From the NCBI GenBank assembly GCA_018814245.1, contig JAHIZN010000131.1, positions 1-13,164 on the forward strand: 13,164 nucleotides of DNA, read 5' to 3'. The translations under genes were made by a program, and so were the position numbers. Below are positions 1 to 6,130 of this stretch, piece by piece. The notes below the pieces were generated by a model. It was not told the DNA's origin, did not search any database, and saw only the letters and a program-made list of their open reading frames with translations. This stretch comes from a bacterium (GTDB taxonomy: Bacteria; UBA9089; CG2-30-40-21). Position 1 is the first letter of the stretch. Every line of letters starts with the position of its first letter.

Positions 1-181
1 AGAGGAGATAAAGGGGATTGGTAAGATCAAAGCATTGGGTTTCTGCCTTGTTTGTGTAATGTTAATAAGATATTCACCACCCTACCCCTGCCAGCTGGGG
101 ATAACTTGATACTCAAATATTTACCAATAATCTATTATCTCACTATCTCCTTCATCTCCTTATCACCTTTTTATTACCTGA

Positions 182-427
182 ATAGTTACTATTTATTTAT
201 ATTTTATTGATAATAAACAGCACAATGCTCCTCATATTCATGCCAGATATCAAGAGCATGAAGTTGTGGTTTTGATTTCAGATGGAGAGTTGTTGGAAGG
301 CAATCTTCCTAAACCAAAAATGAAATTGCTTCAAGCGTGGATTGAATTACACAAGGATGAACTTATTGCAGACTGGGAAATTGCTGTTTCCGGTCAACAA
401 CCTTATAAAATAGAGCCTTTGAGGTGA
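182..427 (+). pseudogene. DUF4160 family protein, N-terminus broken or missing
   Basis: The frame from 182 to the TGA at 425-427 encodes a typical DUF4160 C-terminal region. It contains the NAPHIHARYQ histidine motif (from about 224), then DGELLEGNLPKPKMKL and a tail ending KIEPLR. Family members are small proteins of unknown function, often encoded just before a DUF2442 gene, as here, and suspected of toxin-antitoxin-like roles. The expected N-terminus (M-P-x-I-S-x-F-Y-G-I) is absent: the frame is closed by TGA at 179-181, and there is no ATG, GTG or TTG before the HIH motif. The neighbouring frame just upstream (163-174) reads S-P-F-Y, so a frameshift near 174-181 is possible. Otherwise it would need a rare ATT start at 191 or 206. 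The stop overlaps the ribosome-binding region of the next gene, the remains of a coupled pair. Bases 1-181 hold no other gene that I can see. Confidence 0.6.
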
Positions 428-430
428 ATC

Positions 431-715
431 ATGAATCCTAGAATAAAATCAGTTAGAGCAACGGATGATTACAAATTGGAGCTTGTTTTTACAAATGGTG
501 AACATGGAATTTATGATTGCTCGCATTTACTCAACTTCGGAGTTTTTAGAGAGTTGAAGGACAAATCTTATTTCAAGTTAGCAAAACCTCTTTATAATAC
601 AGTTGCTTGGCCTCATGAACAAGATATTTGTCCTGATACACTATATTTAGATTCTCAAAAAGAAAATGTAAGAAAAGTTGCCAAGACCCAGAATCGTTCA
701 CAACATTTGAGGTAG
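431..715 (+). CDS. DUF2442 domain protein
   Basis: A 94-residue protein matching the DUF2442 pattern. It has an N-terminal strand motif (RIKSVRATDDYKLELVFTNG), an acidic YDCSHLL segment, GVFRELKD, and the conserved motif VAWPHEQDICPDTLY near residues 58-72. Function is unknown. DUF2442 proteins are commonly encoded immediately after DUF4160 proteins and are sometimes annotated as the partner in a putative toxin-antitoxin pair. The ATG at 431 lies 3 bp after the DUF4160 stop, with a GAGGTGA ribosome-binding sequence at 421-427, indicating translational coupling. The tail after DTLY (about 22 residues, rich in K, Q, N and R) is longer than usual for the family and may have been altered by the junction with the mobile DNA that follows. 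Family assignment is confident; function is not. Confidence 0.85.
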   Translation: MNPRIKSVRATDDYKLELVFTNGEHGIYDCSHLLNFGVFRELKDKSYFKLAKPLYNTVAWPHEQDICPDTLYLDSQKENVRKVAKTQNRSQHLR

Positions 716-759
716 TATTCATTAAGGATACGAAGCTTGCAGGGTAGCAAAGTTATGCG

Positions 760-862
760 TCAGAGTGGTGTTGATACTCTGGTTACCGAAGAACCGCATG
801 AGGGAAATTTTCACATACGGATCTGTGGGAGGATTGGCTGAGTAACCACTGATTCTACCCGG
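760..862 (+). mobile_element. Group II intron 3'-end relic (domains V and VI)
   Basis: Positions 791-823 fold as a group II intron domain V. GAACCG (791-796) pairs with CGGATC (818-823), TGAGG (799-803) pairs with TTTCA-side bases 809-813, the loop is GAAAT, and a 2-nt bulge (814-815) sits in the 3' strand as in the family. Positions 826-860 (GGGAGGATTGG ... CTGATTCTACCC) form the domain VI-like stem that normally ends such introns. The catalytic AGC triad of domain V reads AAC (792-794), creating an A-A mismatch with 821. No reverse transcriptase/maturase gene and no domains I-III are present upstream, so this is a dead remnant. The 5' limit is uncertain. It abuts an integron-like recombination site. 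Confidence 0.65.
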
Positions 863-863
863 A

Positions 864-905
864 AGTTGACGGCGAGTACGCCGCAACTGAGCTTTATCGT
901 TAGTC
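864..905 (+). repeat. Half attC-like site next to the intron relic
   Basis: AGTTG (864-868) and CGGCG (870-874) pair with CGCCG (879-883) and CAACT (884-888), leaving A869 unpaired around an AGTA loop. An unpaired base inside the stem is the hallmark of integron attC sites. A core-like GTTAGTC follows at 899-905 (consensus GTTRRRY; one position off). No RYYYAAC arm is found upstream, where the group II intron relic lies instead. The assignment rests mainly on the matching core and leader found at the better site at 1898-2030. Confidence 0.4.
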
Positions 906-924
906 TTACAAGAGAGCGTAAGAT
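899..924 (+). repeat. Cassette-leader repeat, copy 1
   Basis: These 26 bp match 2024-2049 at 24 positions. The repeat begins with the GTTAGNC core and contains a small hairpin, CTTAC (905-909) with GTAAG (918-922). The presence of the same leader after two separate core sites suggests it is a fixed part of the recombination site or of the cassette 5' end. The following 925-1031 holds no open frame worth calling. Confidence 0.7.
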
Positions 925-1031
925 ATTACTCAGGCGGAAAATAGCAACCGGGCGTTAAAATAGCAGATGAGCGGAAGATAGCAATCAGTAGTAAGATAAG
1001 CCAGAAGAAAAGGAAAGGACACTAAGGCAAA

Positions 1032-1084
1032 GCCTAACAAGAAAAATGCACCTGTCAAGGAGCAAGTTATTTTTGTGGTTAGTC
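1032..1084 (+). repeat. Compact attC-like recombination site
   Basis: The left arm GCCTAAC (1032-1038) fits RYYYAAC and the right arm GTTAGTC (1078-1084) fits GTTRRRY except at one base. Inside, AAAAAT (1042-1047) can pair with ATTTTT (1069-1074), and TGCACCT pairs with AGGAGCA (1047-1053 / 1058-1064) with one A-A mismatch around a GTCA loop. The whole 53-bp segment therefore folds as one long imperfect hairpin, close to the shortest known attC sites. The left arm and its surroundings (from 1024) closely resemble 1891-1919 of the second site, including the shared TGCACCTG. Confidence 0.6.
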
Positions 1085-1110
1085 TAAGAAAGAGATAAGC
1101 AAGAAGTCGG

Positions 1111-1229
1111 CAGGCTGTTACGGAATAGGAATTTGGCACGAGAAGCATACAGCATATTGTGATAATCCCACCAGCAAGCACTATATGTAGTATGGTGTTG
1201 ATGCTGATTATCAGTTCCGTAACAGCCTG
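1111..1229 (+). repeat. 119-bp segment bounded by 15-bp perfect inverted repeats
   Basis: CAGGCTGTTACGGAA at 1111-1125 is exactly complementary to 1215-1229. The interior carries a smaller near-palindrome (ACTATATGTAGT around 1180). No open reading frame of note lies inside. It sits in the untranslated leader upstream of the BrnT-like gene, within the integron-like island, and could be a small non-autonomous mobile element or a structured leader. Confidence 0.75.
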
Positions 1230-1338
1230 TCGGACGATTAACCGAGAGCAAGCAAGCGGATAACCAAGAGCAAGCAAACCTTGAAAGCAGAATTAAGCAA
1301 GAGTAAAGCATCTAACATTATGCATTAAAGGAGTCATA

Positions 1339-1623
1339 ATGAAACTGAACTTTGAGTGGAATGAAGAGAAAGCCAAAGCGAATCTCAAAAAACATAAAGT
1401 CAGTTTTGATGAAGCTACAACGATTTTTATTGATCCATTTTCAATTACGATACTTGATGTTGACCACTCAGTTGATGAACAACGGTATATTGACATTGGT
1501 AGTTCTGACAATGGCCGTGTACTGGTAGTAGTTTATGCCGAAAGTGGATCAAATATACGCATTATCAGTTGCCGTAAGGCAACTCTATCGGAGCGAAAAC
1601 ATTATGAGGAAAGCAGCAACTAA
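1339..1623 (+). CDS. brnT: BrnT-family toxin (DUF497)
   Basis: A 94-residue protein covering the whole BrnT/DUF497 domain: FEWNEEKAKANLKKHKVSF near residues 5-23, FDEATTIFIDP, RYIDIG, RVLVVVYAE and the C-terminal RIISCRKATLSERKHYEE block. Family members are small RelE-fold ribonuclease toxins that block translation and are held inactive by a DNA-binding antitoxin encoded just downstream. The ATG at 1339 has a good AAGGAG at 1328-1333. A small gene follows directly, but it is not recognisable as the usual BrnA. Lying between two attC-like sites, the pair fits an integron cassette carrying an addiction module. The catalytic residues have not been checked against a structure. Confidence 0.9.
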   Translation: MKLNFEWNEEKAKANLKKHKVSFDEATTIFIDPFSITILDVDHSVDEQRYIDIGSSDNGRVLVVVYAESGSNIRIISCRKATLSERKHYEESSN

Positions 1624-1648
1624 AATAGTACAGATGGAGGATAACGAT

Positions 1649-1903
1649 ATGCGTGTCGAATATAATTTTACTGGTGGAGTACATGGTAAGCATTGCAAAG
1701 CTATGCAATCTGGGTATACAATCACTATTCATAATGTGGATGGCACAACTGTTGTTAAGGATGTGATGCCAAGAGATGGTGCAGTTATTCTGAATCCAGA
1801 CATTCAAGAGTATTTCCCAGACTCAGAGTCTGTAAACAGGGCTTTGCGTTGTTTAATTCCGCTATTATCCAAAAAGTATAGAGCAAAGTCAAGGAAAGCC
1901 TAA
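1649..1903 (+). CDS. Small partner of the BrnT-like toxin, candidate antitoxin
   Basis: An 84-residue protein with no function that I recognise. I choose the ATG at 1649 because GGAGG (1636-1640) precedes it at proper spacing and the start MRVEYNFTGGVHGKH looks like a natural N-terminus; the frame stays open upstream to ATGs at 1604 and 1535, the latter inside the toxin gene. The middle (GYTITIHNVDGTTVVKDV, about residues 21-38) looks like a beta-hairpin. The C-terminal part (AVILNPDIQEYFPDSESVNRALR, split about 45-68) has the strand-helix look of a ribbon-helix-helix antitoxin, followed by a basic tail. The gene begins 25 bp after the toxin stop, and its TAA (1901-1903) lies inside the left arm of the attC-like site, as is common for cassette genes. 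The antitoxin role is inferred from position. Confidence 0.75.
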   Translation: MRVEYNFTGGVHGKHCKAMQSGYTITIHNVDGTTVVKDVMPRDGAVILNPDIQEYFPDSESVNRALRCLIPLLSKKYRAKSRKA

Positions 1904-2030
1904 CAAAGCTCTGCACCTGACAGCGGGGACGGAGGCGTGTTTGAGAAGGTTTTGTGATTTATCAAGGTTTTACTTTGCTTACAAAGTTTGGTGGTAATTC
2001 TCCCCGCTACAGGTGAGATTGTGGTTAGAC
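1898..2030 (+). repeat. attC-like integron recombination site, 133 bp
   Basis: The left arm GCCTAAC (1898-1904) fits RYYYAAC and the right arm GTTAGAC (2024-2030) fits GTTRRRY exactly; the arms pair with one mismatch. Inside, CACCTG (1914-1919) pairs with CAGGTG (2010-2015) and AGCGGGG (1922-1928) with CCCCGCT (2002-2008), separated by AC on one side and A on the other, which leaves an unpaired base as in true attC sites. The 73-nt loop between them makes the site as long as those of large sedentary integrons. The stop codon of the preceding gene lies within the left arm. This is the strongest of the three sites. Confidence 0.75.
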
Positions 2031-2049
2031 TTACAAAAGAGCGTAAGAT
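2024..2049 (+). repeat. Cassette-leader repeat, copy 2
   Basis: Second copy of the leader seen at 899-924, differing at two bases. Its CTTAC/GTAAG hairpin lies at 2030-2034 and 2043-2047. A short inverted repeat GTAAC-A-GTTAC (2050-2060) follows immediately, upstream of the FG-GAP gene. Confidence 0.7.
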
Positions 2050-2092
2050 GTAACAGTTACTATAAAATCAAATTATACGAGGAGGACGAAAA

Positions 2093-3538
2093 ATGAAACT
2101 TACGAAGTATGTCATTGCAAGTATTTTCTTGACCAATCTTTGCTATGCCGGGGTTACTCCGCCATCAGGGATAATGATTACACCTGCTGGAGGCAATGAA
2201 CCAGCCTGCTTTAATGTATCATGGAAAGGTCAGGGGACAGATACTATCGGGTATTATTACAAACTTGACAATCAGCCAAACTTTAGCTGGGTGAAACAGC
2301 CGCCTCTTAAACTTCATGTTTCATATCCAGGCAATCACAAATTTTATCTGGCAGCAATAGATAAAAACAACAGCATTTCCCCGTTTGTCATCAGTCAATT
2401 CTCTCACAAATCCATTTCCCAATCTGCAGGGATAGCCTCTTTTTCTTTAAGCGAACCGGTGATGTATGATACTGGTGGTTCACCAGGGATTATTGCTGCC
2501 GGGGATGTTAATGGTGATGGATTGAATGATGTTGTTTCTGCCAACTATTACGATAATAATATCAGTGTATTTCTTCAACAAAATAATGGCACATTAGCCG
2601 TACAAGCTACCTATACAGTGGGACAGGGGCCATTTGGTGTGGGGATAGGCGACCTGAATGGTGATGGGAAAAACGAGGTGGTGGTTGGTTGTGCGGCTGC
2701 AGACCAAATCTATGTTTTCTCTCAAAATGAGGGTGGAACGCTTACCCAAACAGATGTCTACTCCACGGGTCGTGGTCCTTATGGCTTGGTAGTTGGGGAT
2801 GTTAATAGTGATGGACGCAACGATATTGTTGTTACAAACTCAGGTGGACAGAGCATTAGTATCCTTACATGGCTAAAGGAATGCCCTGAAACATATTACT
2901 ATCTTTTTGGCTCGCTTCAAAAGGCAAATACGCTGACCATGCAAAAATTGAACAATGGAAAGGTGTTTGCCAATCTCCTTTACTCTGCTGGTGCTACACC
3001 TTATTGGCTTTGTGTAGGTGATATTAATGGTGATGAAATGAATGATATTGCCTGTGTCAACTACAGCGAAAGCACGATTTCACTGTATATTCAACAACCA
3101 GACAGAAGCATGGTACATGCCGGTAATTTAGCTGTGCCATCAGCTAATCCGCCAAATGTTTGCCTTGGTGATGTAAACGGGGATGGCTTAAACGAATTAG
3201 CTGTCTCTGGCGGTGGTGCGATATCAGTATTTGGCCGCAAAGATAATTCTATTGGTTTGCTTGGTACCTATACAGCTACTGAGGGGGGCAACGGCGGGAT
3301 ACGGATTGGTGATATTAACAATGACGGCAGGGCAGATATGGTATCAACACATTCAAAAAACATCTCTGTATTCCTTCAGGATAAGGATGGTAAATTATCT
3401 AAACCTACTGCCTGGTATGCAGGTGATGCCCCTGGCGGATTAGCCATTGCAGATGTGGATAATGATGGAATAAATGAGATAATTACCGGGAATATCAGGG
3501 GTAACTCTATCAGCGTGATTCATTTGAAGGAGAAATAA
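2093..3538 (+). CDS. Secreted FG-GAP/VCBS repeat protein, seven-bladed beta-propeller
   Basis: A 481-residue exported protein. Residues 1-19 form a signal peptide (basic start, hydrophobic core, probable cleavage after CYA). Residues 20-105 look like a beta-sandwich of the fibronectin III type (NVSWKGQGTD ... GYYYKLDN ... HKFYLAAID). Seven calcium-loop repeats of the D-x-[DN]-x-D-G kind follow near residues 138, 188, 237, 310, 360, 408 and 454 (for example GDVNGDGLND, GDLNGDGKNE, ADVDNDGINE). The fourth has E in place of the G (INGDEMND). Repeats 3 and 4 are separated by a ~25-residue insertion (260-290). Such propellers are generally surface or extracellular adhesion or binding proteins; no enzymatic domain is seen. 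The ATG is preceded by GAGGAGG at good spacing. The gene starts 62 bp after the last attC-like site, so it could be cassette-borne or the chromosomal edge of the island. Confidence 0.9.
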   Translation: MKLTKYVIASIFLTNLCYAGVTPPSGIMITPAGGNEPACFNVSWKGQGTDTIGYYYKLDNQPNFSWVKQPPLKLHVSYPGNHKFYLAAIDKNNSISPFVISQFSHKSISQSAGIASFSLSEPVMYDTGGSPGIIAAGDVNGDGLNDVVSANYYDNNISVFLQQNNGTLAVQATYTVGQGPFGVGIGDLNGDGKNEVVVGCAAADQIYVFSQNEGGTLTQTDVYSTGRGPYGLVVGDVNSDGRNDIVVTNSGGQSISILTWLKECPETYYYLFGSLQKANTLTMQKLNNGKVFANLLYSAGATPYWLCVGDINGDEMNDIACVNYSESTISLYIQQPDRSMVHAGNLAVPSANPPNVCLGDVNGDGLNELAVSGGGAISVFGRKDNSIGLLGTYTATEGGNGGIRIGDINNDGRADMVSTHSKNISVFLQDKDGKLSKPTAWYAGDAPGGLAIADVDNDGINEIITGNIRGNSISVIHLKEK

Positions 3539-3562
3539 GAAGAGACAGAGAACAGGCACAGG

Positions 3563-3860
3563 CAGACTGTGTGAAAACTCAATTTCACGATAATTGCCCG
3601 TAGGGGCAAGGCCCCCGTGCCTGCCCTCTGTCTCTACAATCTGTTGCAGCACAATCTGTCGTGTCAATCTCGCTACAGAGAAAGAACCACAAAGGGTGTA
3701 AATTCTAAGACACAACCTTTGTAAGTCTCCTCTCATTTATAATTTTCTGTGTTTTGTTGCAATTAGTTTCCCTGCAATATTTACACCCTTTGTGGCTCTT
3801 TCCCTTCTCGTTAATCTGTCGTGGCATTGATGCCCAAATCATGAGTTTTCACACAGTCTG
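3563..3860. repeat. 298-bp nested inverted-repeat structure in a gene-free gap
   Basis: The gap 3539-3901 holds no gene. CAGACTGTGTGAAAACTCA at 3563-3581 is exactly complementary to 3842-3860 (19 bp). Between these arms lie a GGGGC/GCCCC-type hairpin repeat (about 3600-3627) and copy 1 of the MITE-like element. An 11-bp direct repeat, AATCTGTCGTG, flanks the element at 3653-3663 and 3813-3823. A small open frame on the minus strand here is not credible as a gene. Confidence 0.8.
3675..3804. mobile_element. MITE-like element, copy 1
   Basis: The ends GAAAGAACCACAAAGGGTG (starting 3680) and the matching CACCCTTTGTGGCTCTTTC (ending 3802) form a 24-bp terminal inverted repeat with one mismatch. 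The interior shares blocks with the two other copies in this window, for example a CTCATTT motif and TTTCCCT before the right end. It has no coding capacity. It could be a MITE or a structured interspersed repeat. Confidence 0.75.
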
Positions 3861-3901
3861 CAGGGGTCTGTCCCTACGGCATTTAGAATAAATGGTGATT
3901 A

Positions 3902-5035
3902 ATGAAACGAATTATCCTCTCATATATATCTACAAACTCAGGTCATAAGATTGCTGCTGATGCAGTCAAGGACATATTACAGCAAAAGTCCCCTGAATTA
4001 TCATTTCTTGAGATAGATGCCCTGGGTTATTTTTCACCTGTAGTTAAGGGAATGCTCTTAACATCATACCTTGAGCTGATAAAATCAGACCCCTTTGTTT
4101 GGGAATATCTCTATGATAATCCGAAGATAATCAATCTTACAGCCAAATTAAAAGAGATATTGGATACATTAAAGTCAGAGAGGCTGAAAAAAAAGATACT
4201 TAATGGCTTTCAGCCGGATGTTGTTGTTTGTACCCATGCCTTTCCATGCGGTGTATTTTCTGCCTTAAAAAAAACCAGCATGAATAATCTTCCACTGGTA
4301 GCGATTACCACAGACTTTGATATTCATGCCTATTGGTTATATGAAAATGTTTCTTATTATCTGGTGGCTAATTCAGAGATAGCTGATAAGCTGATATATC
4401 ACAACATTCCTGTTAAAAACATCGAGGTTACCGGTATACCGATTTCTTCTGCCTTCTCTAAGATTGAAGATAAACAAATTGTTAGAAACAGGCTGGGATT
4501 AGAGGATTTGCCAACTATCCTTATTATGGGTGGAAATCATGGGATCGGTTCAATGGAAAGGATTGTTACCTATTTGAATCTATTGCCACAACTTTTTCAA
4601 ATACTTGTGGTTGCTGGAAAGAATAAGGGTCTTCAGAAAAGATTAGAAAAATTGACCAAACAGACAGCAAGACCAATGAAAATTTATGGCTTTGTTCATA
4701 ATATCTATGAACTGATGCAAGGCTCAGATATTCTTATTAGTAAACCAGGCGGGCTTACCTCTTCGGAAAGCCTTTGTTGCGGTTTGCCCATGATTATTGT
4801 TAACCCTATTCCAGGGCAAGAAGATCGTAATAGCAGATATTTGGTAAAGCATGCAGCTGCTATAAGGGTGTCTCATGAAAATGAAATAGATGGGGTAGTT
4901 AATAATCTGCTTCGAAAGCCGGAAATATTGGAAAAGATGCGAGAAAATGCCCTTTGTCTGGCAAAACCTGATGCTGCTGCAAGGGCTGGAGAGATTATTG
5001 TGTCGTTGGCAAATGGGAAGATGCAGCAATTCTAA
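3902..5035 (+). CDS. Glycolipid glycosyltransferase of the MGDG synthase/UgtP type
   Basis: A 377-residue GT-B fold enzyme of family GT28. The N-terminal half (about 13-180) is an MGDG-synthase domain: SGH at 13-15 after a first strand (RIILSYIST), FQPDVVVCTHAFP at 103-115, and TTDFDIHAYW at 136-145. The C-terminal half (about 204-350) is the nucleotide-sugar half: LIMGGNHGIG at 207-216, IYGFVHNIYELMQGSDILISKPGG at about 261-284 (split), TSSESLCCGLPMI, and IPGQE at 303-307. Relatives transfer galactose or glucose from UDP-sugar to diacylglycerol at the inner face of the cytoplasmic membrane, or act as MurG-like enzymes. Acceptor and sugar cannot be read from the sequence. There is no clear ribosome-binding sequence beyond GGTGAT at 3893. 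It stands alone, convergent with lolD. Confidence 0.88.
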   Translation: MKRIILSYISTNSGHKIAADAVKDILQQKSPELSFLEIDALGYFSPVVKGMLLTSYLELIKSDPFVWEYLYDNPKIINLTAKLKEILDTLKSERLKKKILNGFQPDVVVCTHAFPCGVFSALKKTSMNNLPLVAITTDFDIHAYWLYENVSYYLVANSEIADKLIYHNIPVKNIEVTGIPISSAFSKIEDKQIVRNRLGLEDLPTILIMGGNHGIGSMERIVTYLNLLPQLFQILVVAGKNKGLQKRLEKLTKQTARPMKIYGFVHNIYELMQGSDILISKPGGLTSSESLCCGLPMIIVNPIPGQEDRNSRYLVKHAAAIRVSHENEIDGVVNNLLRKPEILEKMRENALCLAKPDAAARAGEIIVSLANGKMQQF

Positions 5036-5076
5036 TTAGTGTTGTGTCAAATCTCAAGTGTCAGATATTTTGCGTG

Positions 5077-5104
5077 GTAGGGGCAATTCATGAATTGCCC
5101 CTAC
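5077..5104. repeat. Perfect 28-bp palindrome between convergent genes
   Basis: The sequence 5077-5104 is identical to its own reverse complement (GTAGGGGCAATTCA plus its mirror). It touches the stop codon of lolD and lies about 40 bp after the glycosyltransferase stop. It lacks a T-tract on either side, so it is probably a REP-type repeat, though the RNA hairpin could still help end both transcripts. A related GTAGGGGCAAGG motif lies near 3600. Confidence 0.85.
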
Positions 5105-5776
5105 TTAGCCCCACACCATCCCATCAATCAACCTTATAATCCTATCTGCCCTTTCTGATAGCTTTTCATTATGCGTTACAATTATCATGGTTTTATTTTT
5201 TTTTCGGACAATATCCTCCAACATCTGAAAAACCCCTTCTCCTGTATGAGAATCCAGATTGCCTGTGGGTTCATCAGCCAGGATTAGGTCTGGTTCATTG
5301 ATCAATGCCCTGGCAATAGCCACCCTTTGTTGTTCACCGCCAGAAAGTTGCGATGGCATATGGTTCAATCTATTAGCCAACCCAACATCACGCAATATTT
5401 GTTTTGCCTCCTCCCTCGACTGTTTTTGCGGCACCCTTTTGATTAGAGCCGGCATCATCACATTTTCCATAGCAGTAAATTCCGACATAAGATGATGAAA
5501 CTGAAAGACAAAACCAATTGTACGGCTTCGATATTGCTCCAGATCATTCTTGTCAAAGATATCCTTACCCCTGAATAATACACTACCCTCAGTGGGCACA
5601 TCCAGCCCGCCCAGAATATGCAGCAAGGTACTCTTGCCTGCACCAGATGAACCAACAATGGCTACTATTTCACCCTGCGTTACCTCTATATTTATGCCAT
5701 TAAGCACAGGAATACTTTCTTTAGCCAATTGATACGACTTATGCAGATTACTCGTTGATATTAAAAAATCACTCAT
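5105..5776 (-). CDS. lolD: Lipoprotein-releasing ABC transporter ATP-binding protein LolD
   Basis: A 223-residue ABC ATPase with all motifs intact: Walker A GSSGAGKST (42-50), Q-loop Q92, signature LSGGEQQ (144-150), Walker B LILADEP with catalytic E169 (164-170), D-loop NLD (173-175) and switch H202. Length, the short N-terminus and the GNLDSHTGEGVFQMLEDI region fit the LolD/MacB-like export group. With the LolC/E permease encoded upstream on the same strand, the role is ATP-driven extraction of outer-membrane lipoproteins from the inner membrane for hand-over to the periplasmic carrier LolA. The 354-bp gap from the permease gene contains a MITE-like element, so co-transcription is likely but unproven. 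Confidence 0.92.
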   Translation of the reverse strand: MSDFLISTSNLHKSYQLAKESIPVLNGINIEVTQGEIVAIVGSSGAGKSTLLHILGGLDVPTEGSVLFRGKDIFDKNDLEQYRSRTIGFVFQFHHLMSEFTAMENVMMPALIKRVPQKQSREEAKQILRDVGLANRLNHMPSQLSGGEQQRVAIARALINEPDLILADEPTGNLDSHTGEGVFQMLEDIVRKKNKTMIIVTHNEKLSERADRIIRLIDGMVWG

Positions 5777-5854
5777 ACTTTGTGCCTTCCAATAAGTTAA
5801 AAGTTAAAGGGATAATGATTGTTTCCTGAATTTTTAATTCCCGCACATGCCACA

Positions 5855-6083
5855 AGCAAGTGCAACACTATTACTGTCAGATCATCAACTAATAATTGGG
5901 GATAGCGACCTATATCGTATCAATATCATTTACAGAGGGAAAGAATCACAAAGGGTGTAACTTCTTAAGATACAACTACTTGCCAAACTCTTCTCATTTG
6001 CAATTACCTTAGTTACTACTCGCAATTATTTTCCCTAAGTGTTTACACCCTTTGTGGTTCTTTCTCCTCCTGTTGCACTTGCT
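5855..6083. repeat. Inverted-repeat arms around MITE-like copy 2
   Basis: AGCAAGTGCAACA at 5855-5867 is exactly complementary to 6071-6083 (13 bp). The pair encloses the MITE-like element in the 354-bp gap between lolC and lolD (5777-6130), where no gene is seen. Outer arms also surround copy 1, but with a different sequence. Confidence 0.7.
5932..6066. mobile_element. MITE-like element, copy 2
   Basis: Left end ACAGAGGGAAAGAATCACAA followed by AGGGTGTAA; right end GTTTACACCCTTTGTGG followed by TTCTTTCTC. Interior blocks CTTCTTAAGATACAAC, TTCTCATTTGCAATTA and TATTTTCCCTA recur in the other copies. It lies within the probable lolC-lolD transcript and would form a long RNA hairpin there. Confidence 0.75.
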
Positions 6084-6130
6084 ACTGGCTAACAATTCAT
6101 AATTCATAATTTTTAACTGAATGCTTACTC

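Noticed and set aside
930..1277. Minus-strand open frame of 115 codons in the leader of the BrnT-like gene
   Set aside because: It crosses the 119-bp inverted repeat and an attC-like site, has no ribosome-binding sequence, and its residues match nothing I know; likely chance.
2093..2152. FG-GAP protein as a lipoprotein
   Set aside because: The cysteine in TNLCYAG lacks a proper lipobox (no small residue before C), while CYA fits an ordinary signal peptidase I site.
5077..5104. Palindrome as a bidirectional intrinsic terminator
   Set aside because: No T-tract follows the stem on either strand, so it is listed as a repeat only.
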